IMG/VR virus record: IMGVR_UViG_3300003873_000038
Location: 1 to 32,446 of that record
Origin: a virus
Strand: one strand, 5' to 3'
DNA: 32,446 nt
Below the pieces are notes generated by a model. It was not told where the DNA came from and searched no databases. It saw only the letters and a list, made by a program, of their open reading frames with translations. Both the position numbers and the translations under genes were made by a program. This document shows positions 12,798 through 21,911 of this stretch, piece by piece (the first letter of the stretch is position 1; each line of letters begins with the position of its first letter).

Positions 12798-12803
12798 TAT
12801 AAT
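12798..12803 (+). promoter_or_regulatory. Extended -10 promoter ahead of the structured RNA and tRNA-Gln
   Basis: TGTGGTATAAT, with TATAAT at 12798-12803, lies seven bases after the stop of the preceding gene. No good -35 is seen. RNA from here would begin near 12811 and include the hairpin-rich stretch and tRNA-Gln. Confidence 0.5.
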
Positions 12804-12810
12804 TTCACAA

Positions 12811-12956
12811 CATCCCAGATACCGTGCACGGAAGGCTGGGTTAGTTACCCATAAGTCCGGTACAAGGTAATTCTGTAAAAATAGCTGGGACTGAGACTCG
12901 TTGAGTTCTCGCCGATGATGGCAAATTCGGCATATAAAAGAATTCCACCTACACAA
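12811..12956 (+). ncRNA. Unidentified structured stretch before tRNA-Gln
   Basis: Between the -10 at 12798 and tRNA-Gln lie CCCAG/CTGGG (12814-12840) around the palindrome CCGTGCACGG, TGGGT-5-ACCCA (12837-12851, an alternative pairing), a GAG.CTC-GTT-GAG..CTC stem and GCCGA/TCGGC. I tried tRNA folds and none is complete. No open frame with a ribosome site is present. It may be a phage small RNA, a decayed tRNA cluster or a tRNA leader. Confidence 0.35.
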
Positions 12957-13030
12957 TGGGGCATCGTATATTGGTAGTACACCACACTTTGACTGTGGTA
13001 GGCGAGGATCGTTACCTTGTGCCCCAGCCA
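12957..13030 (+). tRNA. tRNA-Gln (anticodon TTG)
   Basis: Acceptor stem TGGGGCA (12957-12963) pairs with TGCCCCA (13020-13026), followed by G and an encoded CCA. The anticodon stem CCACA/TGTGG holds the loop CTTTGAC, with anticodon TTG at 12989-12991. The T arm is CGAGG-ATCGTTA-CCTTG; positions 54 and 58 are A and T, the reverse of the usual T and A. The sequence closely follows bacterial tRNA-Gln, which also begins with TGGGG. It would supply Gln CAA decoding; the late genes at 27480 and 28184 are Gln-rich. Confidence 0.93.
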
Positions 13031-13041
13031 CTTCAAACAAC

Positions 13042-13070
13042 TTGACTACAATAATAAATTCAGATATAAT
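13042..13070 (+). promoter_or_regulatory. Strong sigma70-type promoter of the late (terminase) operon
   Basis: TTGACT (13042-13047), a 17-base spacer and TATAAT (13065-13070) give the best promoter match in the window. A second TATAAT follows at 13083-13088. It starts the late rightward genes. Confidence 0.75.
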
Positions 13071-13084
13071 ATCACAAACGGCTA

Positions 13085-13133
13085 TAATAGGTAGCTAACA
13101 GACTGATTAAAAATTAATCACTTCAACCTATTA
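13085..13133 (+). promoter_or_regulatory. Double stem-loop in the terminase leader
   Basis: TAATAGGT (13085-13092) pairs with ACCTATTA (13126-13133). Inside it, TGATTAA-AAA-TTAATCA (13104-13120) forms a second perfect stem. The structure ends right before AAAGGATAG, the ribosome site of the small terminase, so it could control translation or protect the mRNA. Confidence 0.5.
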
Positions 13134-13146
13134 AAGGATAGAAATA

Positions 13147-13986
13147 ATGGCTAGAAGAAAACCAGACTTGACTGAGGTTAAATCACATCAAGCTACATTT
13201 AATAAGAAACAGGCAGCTAAACCTAGCAGTTCGAATAAAGCAATAGGTAAGCGAAGACCGGGTAAGATAACTAAAGCTAGGTTGGAAGGGTTACTACCTA
13301 AAGGCAGTAAGCATAATATATCAGATAAAATACTAGATATGCTGGATAGTATGGAAGATGACACAGGACTGCCTCAAGAGAGTCTTGAAGAAGATGTGAT
13401 GAGTTACATGTACATACTCAGGAAAGCCCCTAGAACTAGTGTTGAAGAGCTAATTAATGCGGTTAAGTTTTGTAACCTAAAGAGGAATCACACTAACACT
13501 GATGCTTGGAAAATAGTATTCCCTGATCGTTATGATAGACTGACTGAGGAAAACAAACAAGTAGACAATCATGTGTCTATGTATAATAGTACTAAGCTAG
13601 TACAAGAGATAGATAAAGAGATGTTGATACCATTTCATATACAGTATATGGCGTATGCTCACAGTGCCATAAAGAAGCAGTATGACCTAATGAATGGTAG
13701 AGCAGCACCTAATGCAAATGGAGAGCCTATGACGGTATCACCCATGGTTCAGCACCTAGCTAGTAAGGCACTATTAGAAGCGACTAAGATGCCGGAAACA
13801 GCTAAGATAGATTTGACTGTAAGTAAGAGTGATGAAGAGATATCAGTACAACAAGAAATGAATAACAACCTAGCTAAGATAATCAAAAACCAAGAGAATG
13901 CTTTTAGACGTGGTGAAGATACAGCTAAGTTGCAACAGATACATATAATAGACAATAGTGATATTATAGACGTAGAGGGAGAATAG
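13147..13986 (+). CDS. Probable terminase small subunit
   Basis: The 279-aa product has a basic N-terminus (MARRKPDLTEVKSHQATFNK), suited to DNA contact, then helical segments and a C-terminal acidic tail (IIDNSDIIDVEGE). It has no strong family motif; the call rests on its place immediately before the large terminase (stop TAG 13984-13986, next ATG 13987), its size and its charge pattern. The small subunit recognises phage DNA and recruits the motor. Its start has TTAAAGGATAGAAATA upstream. Confidence 0.65.
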   Translation: MARRKPDLTEVKSHQATFNKKQAAKPSSSNKAIGKRRPGKITKARLEGLLPKGSKHNISDKILDMLDSMEDDTGLPQESLEEDVMSYMYILRKAPRTSVEELINAVKFCNLKRNHTNTDAWKIVFPDRYDRLTEENKQVDNHVSMYNSTKLVQEIDKEMLIPFHIQYMAYAHSAIKKQYDLMNGRAAPNANGEPMTVSPMVQHLASKALLEATKMPETAKIDLTVSKSDEEISVQQEMNNNLAKIIKNQENAFRRGEDTAKLQQIHIIDNSDIIDVEGE

Positions 13987-15867
13987 ATGTTAGTACAGAC
14001 TAGTCAGTGGCCGGCTGATGTACGAAAGATATACCCATACGCCATAGACCCCCACAATGGTAGAGAGGTAGGTCCGGATGGGGTAGTGCTTAAAGATTTT
14101 GTAGATGGTAAAGTAAGGGTGGATAAGCTATTAGACAATATAGATTTGCAGTTAGATTGGTATATACCTAGTAAACATGCTATTGAGTTTATAGTATTCA
14201 TACGTCTATGCCTAGGGGAAGAACCAGAGAATAGTAATCCTAAAGCTCATTACTTTTTTATGGACTGTATATTTAGACAACCTAATGTTAAACCTTTTTT
14301 CATAGTAAGGAATATACCATATGATGAGTTGATAGGGAGAATAGCTATACTGGCTAGTCGTGAGTTTAGTAAGTCCACACTGATAGTGTACCTGTGCTTA
14401 TTTATGGCTAGTAAAGGAGAACTGCCGGGATTTGGTAAAGTGAACTATTTAATCTATGTTAGTGATAGTATGCGAAATGGTGTTGAAACTACCATGGACA
14501 CTATACAGGCAGTCTATAATGAGAGTGTGTATCTGCGTAGCCTATTTGAGGATACTAGGTTAATTAAGACAGAGGTTAGTTTTGTTAGAAAGCCTAGAAC
14601 CGATGAAGAGTTGAAAGTGTATAACTACCACGTCGGTGTCATGGGGGATAAGCCAGAGAATGTGCCTGGTAGGATGAAGAGAACATTCTCACTAGTAGGG
14701 ATAGGAGCCAACACAGGAGGTAGAGGTAGTAGAGATGGGTTATCACGACCAGATGGTATTATATTTGATGACCTCGTTAGTTCAGAGAACGAAGCAGCTA
14801 GTGAGGTGGTGTTAAGTAAGATAGAGAGTACTATAGAGGCAGATATGCTACCAGGTATGAATAACAATAGTAACTTTAGTATTATGATTGGAACTCCGTA
14901 TAATCCTAACGATCCAGTGTATAAACGTATTGAGATGGGTACTTGGATACCGGTTGTGTTCCCTAGAGGTGAAAGTTTACCTGATGGTAATGAGGAGGAT
15001 TTCGTAAGTGTATGGCCTGATAGACATAGTTACAAGAACTGTAAAAGGGACTATCTAAATGCTAAGAGGGCTAAAGATGCTGGAGATGCGAGTGTAATGC
15101 GTAGAATAATGCAAGAGCACTATTTAAGGATTAGCTCAGATGAAGATAGAGCCATACCAGACGAATTGATACAGTGGTACGATAGAGGTATGGTAGCTAA
15201 GATGCTAACAAACTTTACGGTACTGATAACTACAGACTTTACTACTACTAGTAACACTAAGAGTGACTTTAGTGGTATAGCGGCATGGGCTATATCAAAT
15301 AATGATGATGTGTACCTACTGGACATTAGTTTAGCTAGACTTGAGCTACAGCAGCAGTATGATACCTTATTTAGAATGTGGAGTACTTGGAGCAGAAAAG
15401 GTAACCATATAGAAGTTGGTATAGAAATAGACGGTCAACAGAAAGCTCATTTATTTTCCCTGAAGGAACTAATGATTAAGAAAAATATGTATTTTAGTTT
15501 TGCTAGACAGAAAGGTGCACCAGCTACTAGAGAAGGTATACTGAGTAAAGGTGTAGGTGGAAATAAGTTTGAGAGGTTTAAAATGATGTTACCTTACTTC
15601 CAAAATAAGAAAGTGTACCTACCTAGTGAAATAAAAGATACGCCTGATATGGAGGAGTTTCTTAGAGAACTGAGAAGTGTAACATACTTTGGGTTTAGTG
15701 GTCATGATGACGGAATGGATTTAGTGTCTCAGGTTGGGATGATAGACTACCTCCCTCCTGTGAATAGTTCTATACCTAAAGAAGATGAGCTAGACTTAAA
15801 AGGTAACCCTATATGGCAGTTAGGACTAGAGGATGATAACGAAAATACAAATAGTGAAATATTCTAG
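13987..15867 (+). CDS. Terminase large subunit
   Basis: The 626-aa protein has an ATPase half with an atypical Walker A, ASREFSKST (123-131), a Walker B, DGIIFDDLV (256-264, D261/D262), and a coupling-type IMIGTPYN (299-306). The nuclease half has LITTDFTTTS (D417), VGIEIDG (E480, D482) and GHDDGMD (D574/D575), matching the RNase H-like metal site. It cuts concatemers and drives DNA into the prohead through the portal. Its R-x-x-S-K-S/T loop resembles podoviral terminases more than the GKT type. It is full length. Confidence 0.9.
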   Translation: MLVQTSQWPADVRKIYPYAIDPHNGREVGPDGVVLKDFVDGKVRVDKLLDNIDLQLDWYIPSKHAIEFIVFIRLCLGEEPENSNPKAHYFFMDCIFRQPNVKPFFIVRNIPYDELIGRIAILASREFSKSTLIVYLCLFMASKGELPGFGKVNYLIYVSDSMRNGVETTMDTIQAVYNESVYLRSLFEDTRLIKTEVSFVRKPRTDEELKVYNYHVGVMGDKPENVPGRMKRTFSLVGIGANTGGRGSRDGLSRPDGIIFDDLVSSENEAASEVVLSKIESTIEADMLPGMNNNSNFSIMIGTPYNPNDPVYKRIEMGTWIPVVFPRGESLPDGNEEDFVSVWPDRHSYKNCKRDYLNAKRAKDAGDASVMRRIMQEHYLRISSDEDRAIPDELIQWYDRGMVAKMLTNFTVLITTDFTTTSNTKSDFSGIAAWAISNNDDVYLLDISLARLELQQQYDTLFRMWSTWSRKGNHIEVGIEIDGQQKAHLFSLKELMIKKNMYFSFARQKGAPATREGILSKGVGGNKFERFKMMLPYFQNKKVYLPSEIKDTPDMEEFLRELRSVTYFGFSGHDDGMDLVSQVGMIDYLPPVNSSIPKEDELDLKGNPIWQLGLEDDNENTNSEIF

Positions 15868-15889
15868 CTAATATTAAAAATAAATATGG

Positions 15890-15895
15890 TATAAT
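15890..15895 (+). promoter_or_regulatory. Promoter of the adaptor/tail genes
   Basis: TATGGTATAATAACGAA has an extended -10 (TATAAT 15890-15895). TTAAA begins at 15874, 16 bases before it, the same offset as TTAAG in the two late promoters at 27783 and 30570. Confidence 0.5.
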
Positions 15896-15926
15896 AACGA
15901 ATATAAAATAAATTGAGAGGCAACTA

Positions 15927-16559
15927 ATGACTGTTCAAGAAGTAATTACATTAGCACAAAAGAGTGAACTTAAGCAGTTAGCCATCAAGAGTGATGTAGA
16001 AACAGTAGTCAGTTTCTTGAATTTAGGCTTAGTTGAGTTGTATAAAAGGTTCATGCTAAGAACAGAAGAATACATCATAGAAGCTATAGCTAATGTAGAT
16101 AGATATGAAATGCCTGCAGATTACATGTGGTTGCTTGAGGCTTACAGATACAAAGTTGTCAGAGATAATTATGTAGATGCAGTGCCCTCTGATGTGTCTA
16201 AATTAGCTATAAATGATGATACCGTTAATGATAGTATCAATAGCATTGGGTATAATATGATACAGATAGGTAACCTAGAGGTGGGGCATCTGTACTCACT
16301 AGTGTATGTGGCTAAACCTATAAAGATGGTGTATACTGATCTGACTGCAGAAGTTCCACTACCTGAACAATTTATAGAACCTTTACTGAATTATATAGGA
16401 TACCTTGGGCATAGCACCATAGACCCTACAGCTAAAACAGAAGGTAACGCGTATTATGCTAAATTTGAAGTTAGTGTTAATAGAGCTGTAACAGGCGGTA
16501 TGTTTACTCAAGAAGGGTTAGGAAGTAGCAATAGATTAAGTGATAAAGGATTTGTATAA
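15927..16559 (+). CDS. Head-tail adaptor / connector protein
   Basis: The 210-aa product begins MTVQEVITLAQKSELKQLAI and continues into FLNLGLVELYKRF. It has YEMPADYMWLLEAYRY (residues 55-70) and a C-terminal helical region PEQFIEPLLNYIGYLGHSTI. This pattern (N-terminal helices, MPxD, LLEAxRY, a P-x-x-x-x-x-P-L-x-x-Y helix) resembles podoviral tail-completion proteins that bind the portal ring. The position after the terminase supports a connector role. Start 15927 with GAGAGGCAACTA. Confidence 0.65.
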   Translation: MTVQEVITLAQKSELKQLAIKSDVETVVSFLNLGLVELYKRFMLRTEEYIIEAIANVDRYEMPADYMWLLEAYRYKVVRDNYVDAVPSDVSKLAINDDTVNDSINSIGYNMIQIGNLEVGHLYSLVYVAKPIKMVYTDLTAEVPLPEQFIEPLLNYIGYLGHSTIDPTAKTEGNAYYAKFEVSVNRAVTGGMFTQEGLGSSNRLSDKGFV

Positions 16560-16600
16560 TGTATAAGTACATGATTGTGAAGGGTGTGTTATGGCTATAA
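16559..16600 (+). CDS. Possible 13-aa coupling peptide MYKYMIVKGVLWL
   Basis: A 14-codon frame starts on the TAA of the adaptor gene (TAATG) and ends ten bases inside the next gene. It may simply carry ribosomes across the gap. Its reality is uncertain. Confidence 0.2.
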   Translation: MYKYMIVKGVLWL

Positions 16601-18423
16601 CACCAATAATAAATAATAATATAGAATCAGTGATTAACTCACAGATAAATAGTAAGTATGATCAGGTAAGTCAGGTGGCTGCAGTGTTACCTGCTATTTC
16701 TAAGTTGGCAAATATATTGGATGCTAGTGTTGACTTTAACTTACTAGCATCTGTTTTAGGCAATCTTGATAGTGTGTCTGCGGCAAAACTTGGAGAGCTG
16801 GCTACTGCTAATTTAGTGGAGATGACTAATGACTTAGCTAAGGGTAACTATTTAGGGAATAGAAAACTAGATATCGATTTGTCTCTAAATATCGGATCTA
16901 ATGGCCTGTCTATATATTATCAACAGGTAGATATTGTATCAAGTGATGGAGTTAGGGTATCGCATCCATTCTACGCAAGCGGTACAACTACAATTGCTGA
17001 AACAACGAGTCCTTCACAGATTTTGACTCATATACAAGATGCAATAACGGCGTATAATTTAGCGGAACCAAACGCTACATTACATATACTGAATACTGAG
17101 TTCCAACTACTTAATGAAGTTGATGTTACAAAACCAACGGTAATTAGAATTATCGATGTGGATGGTAAAGCTTCAGGGATAGCTAGAATTGAATTAGTGA
17201 GAAATGTGTCAGGAGTTGTGGATAGTTATTTCTGGGAATTAACAACATCCTCACTACAAACACTTGCTAACAGAATTGGAGATTTACTGGCTCTTGGAGC
17301 ATCTATACCAGATATTGTAGCACTTGCTTCTAAACAGATAGAGATAGAGAACCTGTACGCGAATAGAGGAGCATTATTCAGTAACGCGGATAGCCTATAT
17401 ACAGAAATGAGTAAGTTAGTTACTCTGTATAATAATATAACTTCCTTAGTAGCCATAAATGCGAGTCTTGCAAATGTAAACGCTGTTGGTGCAGACCTCA
17501 CTAACATAGATGCTATAGCACCTCATGTGTTAAACATAGACACTACTGCTTCAAGTATTTCAGATGTAGTTACTGTCTCAAGTAATATCGCAAAGGTAAG
17601 CACTGTATCCGCTGACATAACTAATATAGATAACGTAGCAACACAGATAGTTCCAAATCTTACTACTATACTTGATGTATCAAATCAAGCAGCAGCAGCA
17701 TCTCAAAGTGCAGTCAGTGCTAGTGCTAGTGCTACAACAGCAACAGATCAAGCTACGCTAGCTACAACAAAAAACCAAGAGATTAAAGCAATTAGTGTGG
17801 CTAATACAACTACTGGTGCAGCTGGGACACTTGCTAATGTTGTATATGACAATGTTAATAATACCTTCACGTTTGTGGTTCCTAAGGGTGACAAGGGAAG
17901 TAAAGGTGATCCATTTACAGTAAACTCACTTGGGCATACAGCAGATAAAGCACTGTATGATACACAAGCAACAGGGTTTAGTTTTCTTGATTTAGACACT
18001 TCACTTATATACTTTAAAAATAGTAGTACCTCTGGAGACTGGACAGCTGGTGTTCCTTTCGGTAAAGGGGATACGGGAGCGACTGGCGCTACAGGTAATG
18101 GGGTAGTAAGTATAACGTTTACTTCCACAACTGATATAAGTAGTACTCCTGCACAGTCTGGTGCTACTGATACATACACTATAACCTATACAGACACTAC
18201 AACATCTACGTTTAGTGTCCACAATGGATTAGATAGTGCAGTGTTGAGTGTAGCAGGGAAGACAGGAAGTATAGTTCTGACAAAGACGGATGTTGGTTTA
18301 GCTAATGTTGATAATACAGCTGATTTACTTAAGCCTATATCAACAGCCACACAAACAGCCTTAGACTTGAAAGCTAACACAGCGAGTGTTACAGGAACAC
18401 TATTAACAGGAGTGATAATATAA
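16591..18423 (+). CDS. Tail fibre protein with collagen-like segments
   Basis: The 610-aa product begins MAITPIINNNIESVINSQIN. Its middle is a helical repeat region (VNAVGADLTNIDAIAPHVLN, VSADITNIDNVATQI) and an Ala/Ser/Thr coiled stretch (AAAASQSAVSASASATTATD). Collagen-like turns follow (PKGDKGSKGDPF near residue 430, GKGDTGATGATGNG near 490). The C-terminus, VAGKTGSIVLTKTDVGLANV then DNTADLLKPIST, is typical of phage tail fibres. It should trimerise on the tail and contact the host surface or carry the next fibre protein. Start 16591, GAAGGGTGTGTT. Confidence 0.85.
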   Translation: MAITPIINNNIESVINSQINSKYDQVSQVAAVLPAISKLANILDASVDFNLLASVLGNLDSVSAAKLGELATANLVEMTNDLAKGNYLGNRKLDIDLSLNIGSNGLSIYYQQVDIVSSDGVRVSHPFYASGTTTIAETTSPSQILTHIQDAITAYNLAEPNATLHILNTEFQLLNEVDVTKPTVIRIIDVDGKASGIARIELVRNVSGVVDSYFWELTTSSLQTLANRIGDLLALGASIPDIVALASKQIEIENLYANRGALFSNADSLYTEMSKLVTLYNNITSLVAINASLANVNAVGADLTNIDAIAPHVLNIDTTASSISDVVTVSSNIAKVSTVSADITNIDNVATQIVPNLTTILDVSNQAAAASQSAVSASASATTATDQATLATTKNQEIKAISVANTTTGAAGTLANVVYDNVNNTFTFVVPKGDKGSKGDPFTVNSLGHTADKALYDTQATGFSFLDLDTSLIYFKNSSTSGDWTAGVPFGKGDTGATGATGNGVVSITFTSTTDISSTPAQSGATDTYTITYTDTTTSTFSVHNGLDSAVLSVAGKTGSIVLTKTDVGLANVDNTADLLKPISTATQTALDLKANTASVTGTLLTGVII

Positions 18424-20861
18424 TGGCAAAAATGACACACGATTACTTAGATACTGCAGGGTTGAAACCAGCAGCAACAGAAATAAGTAAGGCACAGATA
18501 GCAATAAATTTAGTGGATAAGACACTATGGACTAAGGATAGTAGTGGTGCAGTGATACCAGTAGGGGGTAATAAGGCTACACTAACTCCTACACTTAGTG
18601 GTCCCAGTTCAGCTTATGAGAATACAGCTGTAACCGTTACTATAGGTAATTACTTAAGTACACTGACATATGTAGTAACTGTAAGTGGTGGTACAGTCAC
18701 AAGGAGTGGTGCTACTATAACATGGACACTACCAAATGTAACTGCAGACACAGCAAATACGTTAAACGTTACAGCAGAGAATGTAGGGATTAGCTCGGTA
18801 TCGAGTGCGGCAGTCCACGCTTTAACTGTATTAAACATCTATAGTATTGCAGACCAAGCATCGGTATATGACTCAGTAAGTATGGGAGAGTTCACGTCAC
18901 TAGCTAATACAACAGCTACTACAACACTAAATGCAACTCCTATTAATACTACGAATATAATTAGTTCAGCAGTAGTGGATAGTTTTGATACAGTAACAAG
19001 AGTAGTAGATGGCGATGTTGTAAACGTAGATGGTACTGACTTAGTAGCCAGTGGTGTTAGTACTAATAGTATAGTAAGTTCAACTAACCCTTTTGGTGAT
19101 GGCAGCTTAGTCGCTAAATATGAATTAGATGGCAACGCTAATGATACATTAGGCTTGAATAATGGTACTACTTCAGGAACTATAGCTTATGGAACTATGA
19201 AATTTGGTAATGGAGTACTTAATATTAATTCAACTAATACTATATCGTCCCCTATTTCTATTGACGCTACTATACATACCTTAAGTTGGTGGATGGTAGA
19301 TAGGAGTTCTGGTAATGGGTATAACAGGAGTGAGTTATTTGCAAAGAACCTGATATATACATCAGCTAACTATTTTGGTTATAGCTGGTATGGTTGTAGC
19401 ACTGATATGAGATTAGATTTTGGTACTTTAGATAGAAGTGTTTTACACCATTATGTAGTTGTAATCAATAATGGAATTGCAGAATTATATGTAGATGGGG
19501 TATTATTATCTACAGACACATATACCCCAAAAGTAGAAACATTGAGTGGATTTGCCCTCGGTTCTCCTAATAGCGCGTATCCCTGTAATACAGACTTTGA
19601 CCAAGTAGAAATATACAATAGAGCATTGACAGCATCAGAAGTAAATACCTTATACACACAATCAGCTTACTCAGTACCTACTACATCAGTTACTGCAGGT
19701 GCTACACCATTTACAGCATACATAAATGAGCACAGAGCTATAAGTAATAAAATAGTTCAAGATGCAGTTGATACAGACTGGAATAAAATAGGTACTGGAA
19801 CTACACCATTCCAAGGTAAGTTTGAGTATACAAATATAAGTACAGCTACAGTAGCTAATACACTAACTACCAACACTAAGATAGCTAATGGAGATAATTT
19901 AGTTATTGTAAAATTAGATAATAGTGTCAATCAGGTGGTAGCTAGTGGAGTTACTGTTAGTGCTGGTGTTTATTCTATGGACACAACAGCTACTACTTTA
20001 GGAGAGATACCTAGTATAGTGTATGCTGTGGATGATAAATTGTCATTCTTAGATAGTGTTAATGGTAAAACTGATATAGTCAAATTAAGTGATAGTTATG
20101 TATATAGTGATTTAGCAAGTAGTACTAATCCATTTGGTGATGGTTCATTAATAGCTAAATATGAATTAAATGGTAACGCATTAGATACATTAGGATTGAA
20201 TAATGGAACAGCTAATAGTGTTACTTATGGAGCTGGTAAATTTGGACAGGCTGGAGTGTTTAATGGGTCTAGTAGCTATATAACAATAGGAAATATAGTA
20301 CCTATTAAAAACTACACAATATCTATGTTTATTAATATAGACGGTAGTAAGTCACAAACTTTTTATTTTTTTGAATATAGCACTAACTGTACATTAAAAT
20401 TTAGTGCTGGGATACTGTACTTCGGTGTATATGATAGTGGCGTAACTTTGCATACTGTAAGTTATGATATATCTTCTCTATATAATACCTATATTCATGT
20501 GGTAGCCGAACTTGACTCATCTTTAAACATAAACATGTACATAAATGGTAGTTTAGTAGGAACTACAACTACTCCAAATGTTAGAGTGTACGGGTCAGTG
20601 GTAGAAATAGGCAGAAACTATGCTTATAGTACAGAGTATGTACTAGGTTCAATAGGTCAAGTAGAAATCTATAATAGAGCATTAACAGCCGCTGAAGTAA
20701 ATGTCTTATATACACAGCAAAAAGAAAAGCTCTTAAACACAAGAACATACACAGATACACAATTAGTACTAAATACACGAGATTTAGAAGCTAGAGTAGA
20801 GTTAAAAGCAGATGGGGATAAGATGACAAGCCTATCTACTACATTATATAAGGTGATATAA
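18423..20861 (+). CDS. Tail fibre / receptor-binding protein with duplicated LamG domains
   Basis: The 812-aa product has an N-terminal stem (MAKMTHDYLDTAGLKPAATE), an Ig-like segment (about 58-140) and two LamG/concanavalin-like jelly rolls (about 220-415 and 565-765). Both copies begin NPFGDGSL.AKYEL.GNA.DT and LGLNNGT, and end VEIYNRALTA.EVN.LYTQ. LamG domains bind sugars or proteins, so this is the likely adhesin. The C-terminus (RDLEARVELKADGDKMTSLS) is coiled coil. It overlaps the previous stop (TAATG) and is translated with it. Confidence 0.85.
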   Translation: MAKMTHDYLDTAGLKPAATEISKAQIAINLVDKTLWTKDSSGAVIPVGGNKATLTPTLSGPSSAYENTAVTVTIGNYLSTLTYVVTVSGGTVTRSGATITWTLPNVTADTANTLNVTAENVGISSVSSAAVHALTVLNIYSIADQASVYDSVSMGEFTSLANTTATTTLNATPINTTNIISSAVVDSFDTVTRVVDGDVVNVDGTDLVASGVSTNSIVSSTNPFGDGSLVAKYELDGNANDTLGLNNGTTSGTIAYGTMKFGNGVLNINSTNTISSPISIDATIHTLSWWMVDRSSGNGYNRSELFAKNLIYTSANYFGYSWYGCSTDMRLDFGTLDRSVLHHYVVVINNGIAELYVDGVLLSTDTYTPKVETLSGFALGSPNSAYPCNTDFDQVEIYNRALTASEVNTLYTQSAYSVPTTSVTAGATPFTAYINEHRAISNKIVQDAVDTDWNKIGTGTTPFQGKFEYTNISTATVANTLTTNTKIANGDNLVIVKLDNSVNQVVASGVTVSAGVYSMDTTATTLGEIPSIVYAVDDKLSFLDSVNGKTDIVKLSDSYVYSDLASSTNPFGDGSLIAKYELNGNALDTLGLNNGTANSVTYGAGKFGQAGVFNGSSSYITIGNIVPIKNYTISMFINIDGSKSQTFYFFEYSTNCTLKFSAGILYFGVYDSGVTLHTVSYDISSLYNTYIHVVAELDSSLNINMYINGSLVGTTTTPNVRVYGSVVEIGRNYAYSTEYVLGSIGQVEIYNRALTAAEVNVLYTQQKEKLLNTRTYTDTQLVLNTRDLEARVELKADGDKMTSLSTTLYKVI

Positions 20862-21224
20862 ATGAAACTAGAAAAATACACAGATATTAAAGGGGCTTTA
20901 AGAACCCCTAAGTATAAGGAAGTTAGAGAGACTCTGTCTCAAAAACATGGAGATAGAACAGTAGCTGTAGATAAACTGGTAGCTACTAACACAGCAGGGC
21001 AGGTCATTGATGCAGATGAGAAGTCAATGGATAGATTTGATAGGGTTATATCTTTAGGTATAGCTCAAGTCATGTTAGCTACAAACCCTACTAATACGGC
21101 ATGGGATGCTGTTGTATTCCCCTGGGTAGACGCTAACAATAAGGTAATTCAAGTAAGTTTGAGACAGGCTGTTGAGCTTCAAGCTGATGGACTGAATAAG
21201 TTATCGGCTGTTTGGGGTGTGTAA
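20862..21224 (+). CDS. DUF4376-like tail-fibre-associated protein (120 aa)
   Basis: The product begins MKLEKYTDIKGALRTPKYKE. Its second half (RFDRVISLGIAQVML, then WVDANNKVIQVSLRQAVELQ) resembles DUF4376, a domain found at the ends of phage tail fibres and in fibre-assembly proteins. It directly follows the fibre gene, with AAGGTGATATAA, and its TAA overlaps the next ATG. It may be a fibre chaperone or a small fibre subunit. The family match is by eye. Confidence 0.55.
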   Translation: MKLEKYTDIKGALRTPKYKEVRETLSQKHGDRTVAVDKLVATNTAGQVIDADEKSMDRFDRVISLGIAQVMLATNPTNTAWDAVVFPWVDANNKVIQVSLRQAVELQADGLNKLSAVWGV

Positions 21225-21910
21225 TGCTTAGCTTACTCCCATTTATCATAACAAAGTTTGCACACGAGATAGGTTTTAGAATTGTGGGCATATTCATATA
21301 TCCATTAGCTTATATACTTAGATGGAAGATTAGAGATGTGCTATATAGTGGGCATAAAGCTTATTTCGAGCAGATATGCTTCACGGATGATAAGACACTA
21401 CCTATACCAAAGTTTACACTCAAAGAAAGATTAGCTTGGTTGTTATGGTTATTCCTTGACGATAGTCCTGCTAAGGATAGTATTGTAAGAGTTCGCGCGA
21501 GTACATACAATCTTAGTAAGACTTATGATAGTGCCTTAATTGAAACAGCATATCCTTTTAAGTTTATATATAAGTATAAAATATTAAGAGATTATTGGTG
21601 GAGCAGTGTTAGAAATTCACATGTAAACTATTTCAGTTGGATAGTTACTGGTGGATGGACTGATGACAAGAAAGTGATTAGTGGCGACTATGAAGACTTA
21701 ATCGGTAATGGTTGGGCTAAGGTTGGAGAGAAATGGTTTAAGCAGTATAGAAATGGGAAATATCTGATAAGTGTAAAGCACAAGAATGGTAAATATTATC
21801 CATTCTATCAATACCATAGTGACAAGTGGCTTATAGCTATCGGCAAGAACAGTGGTAGTGGTAGAGAAACTTTTACTATTAGAAAATCAAAACCAGTGGA
21901 TAGTTATTAA
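21224..21910 (+). CDS. Membrane-associated hypothetical protein (228 aa)
   Basis: I start at ATG 21224, with GGGGTGTG upstream and overlapping the previous TAA; an upstream TTG (21212) would read through that gene. The N-terminus MLSLLPFIITKFAHEIGFRI, continuing VGIFIYPLAYILRW, is hydrophobic and could insert in the membrane. The rest is soluble, aromatic and basic (NGWAKVGEKWFKQYRNGKYL, YYPFYQYHSDKWL). Similar N-terminally anchored proteins occur beside phage lysis or tail genes, but I do not recognise a function. Confidence 0.6.
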   Translation: MLSLLPFIITKFAHEIGFRIVGIFIYPLAYILRWKIRDVLYSGHKAYFEQICFTDDKTLPIPKFTLKERLAWLLWLFLDDSPAKDSIVRVRASTYNLSKTYDSALIETAYPFKFIYKYKILRDYWWSSVRNSHVNYFSWIVTGGWTDDKKVISGDYEDLIGNGWAKVGEKWFKQYRNGKYLISVKHKNGKYYPFYQYHSDKWLIAIGKNSGSGRETFTIRKSKPVDSY

Positions 21911-21911
21911 T

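Noticed and set aside
12860-12885. tRNA-Tyr suggested by CTGTAAA loop
   Set aside because: The flanking bases do not form a 5-bp anticodon stem and no T arm or acceptor stem follows.
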